From the NCBI GenBank assembly GCA_003539755.1, contig DPOH01000335.1, positions 1-14,336 of the forward strand: a stretch of 14,336 nt of DNA, in the 5' to 3' direction. Source of the stretch: Clostridium sp. GTDB lineage: Bacteria > Bacillota > Clostridia > Clostridiales > Clostridiaceae. The first letter of the stretch is position 1; each line of letters opens with the position of its first letter. The notes beneath the pieces were generated by a model. That model was not told the DNA's origin, did not search any database, and worked only from the letters and a program-made list of their open reading frames with translations. Shown here one piece after another: positions 14,114 to 14,336 of this stretch. The position numbers and the translations under genes are program-made.

Positions 14114-14169
14114 GAGATATTTCTTTAAGATACTAGTAATTAAGTTGATTAAAAAATTACATAAAAAAT

Positions 14170-14204
14170 ACAGGCAGTGTGAAAAAATATATCATACTGC
14201 CTGT
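14170..14204. terminator. terminator between the ABC operon and the right-edge gene
   Basis: A 13-base-pair stem (14170-14182 with 14192-14204) with one G-T pair. On the minus strand it is followed by a good T-run (TATTTTTTATGT), which suits the gene ending at 14225. On the plus strand the tail is poorer (CTATTTG) but may still end the ABC operon. Confidence 0.75.
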
Positions 14205-14224
14205 CTATTTGTCAGATAGTCATA

Positions 14225-14336
14225 TTAGCTATATAATATTATTTCAGCACCTATTATAATAAAGAAGAAAGAGGATATTAGGAAAGTAAAAATACTTAAT
14301 ATTTTTTTGTTTATGTTTAAAAGGTTTATACCAAGG
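14225..14336 (-). CDS. C-terminal end of a membrane protein, partial
   Basis: The last 37 codons of a minus-strand frame run in from the right edge: LGINLLNINKKILSIF, then a hydrophobic helix FLISSFFFIIIGAEIILYS and a stop. The GINLL..KK pattern followed by a helix is reminiscent of the end of small multi-pass membrane proteins such as DUF554, but this is too little to assign a family. The strong minus-strand terminator 20 bases downstream supports a real gene. The start and most of the protein lie outside the window. Confidence 0.5.
   Translation of the reverse strand, partial: LGINLLNINKKILSIFTFLISSFFFIIIGAEIILYS

Noticed and set aside
1..14336. CRISPR array, tRNA or rRNA genes, phage genes, toxin-antitoxin pair
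   Set aside because: I looked for regularly spaced repeats, cloverleaf-type segments and typical gene pairs and saw none.

Overview
The window is AT-rich throughout, uses strong GGAGG-type ribosome binding sites, and carries a GerA/SpoVAF-type spore protein, CvfB, YaaR, a DUF378 protein and an ABC_trans_CmpB-family membrane protein. Together these point to an endospore-forming Firmicute, most likely Clostridium sensu stricto. This is inferred from gene content, not from a database match.

Left part (1-2594). An IS1380-family insertion sequence occupies roughly 158-1782. Its transposase (minus strand) appears intact, with D146, D226 and E337 as the likely catalytic triad. Both ends carry a small hairpin outside a shared inverted 9-mer. 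The transposase leader can fold its own start region into a stem, which looks like the protection against outside transcription known from IS10 and IS50. The IS abuts the 3' end of a truncated metallo-beta-lactamase-fold gene of the ComEC C-terminal type. The rest of that gene is not found on the other side of the IS.

Middle part (2676-8924). A strong extended -10 promoter drives a 585-residue P-loop protein. It combines an HPr-kinase-like nucleotide site with a PEP-carboxykinase-like C-terminal half. Then come minus-strand genes for a CmpB-family membrane protein, a DUF378 protein and an Lrp/AsnC regulator. A plus-strand small membrane protein, a minus-strand PHP-domain phosphoesterase and the plus-strand RNA-binding protein CvfB follow. 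Convergent pairs are separated by near-perfect bidirectional terminators that touch or overlap the stop codons.

Right part (8988-14336). An orphan spoVAF-like gene (minus) has a very good forespore sigma-G promoter. A small unknown gene (minus) and yaaR (plus) come next. A tightly overlapping plus-strand operon then encodes a lipoprotein, a permease and an ATPase of the SsuABC/TauABC/NrtABC-type ABC importer class, with a possible operator between promoter and start codon. The right edge holds the 3' end of a minus-strand membrane protein.

Most of this is ordinary clostridial housekeeping and sporulation chromosome. I see no CRISPR array, tRNA, rRNA, phage module or obvious defence island. 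The points most worth a second look are the HPrK/PEPCK-like hybrid kinase, the sigma-G promoter on the orphan spoVAF-like gene, the fold-back leader of the IS, and the operator candidate of the ABC operon.
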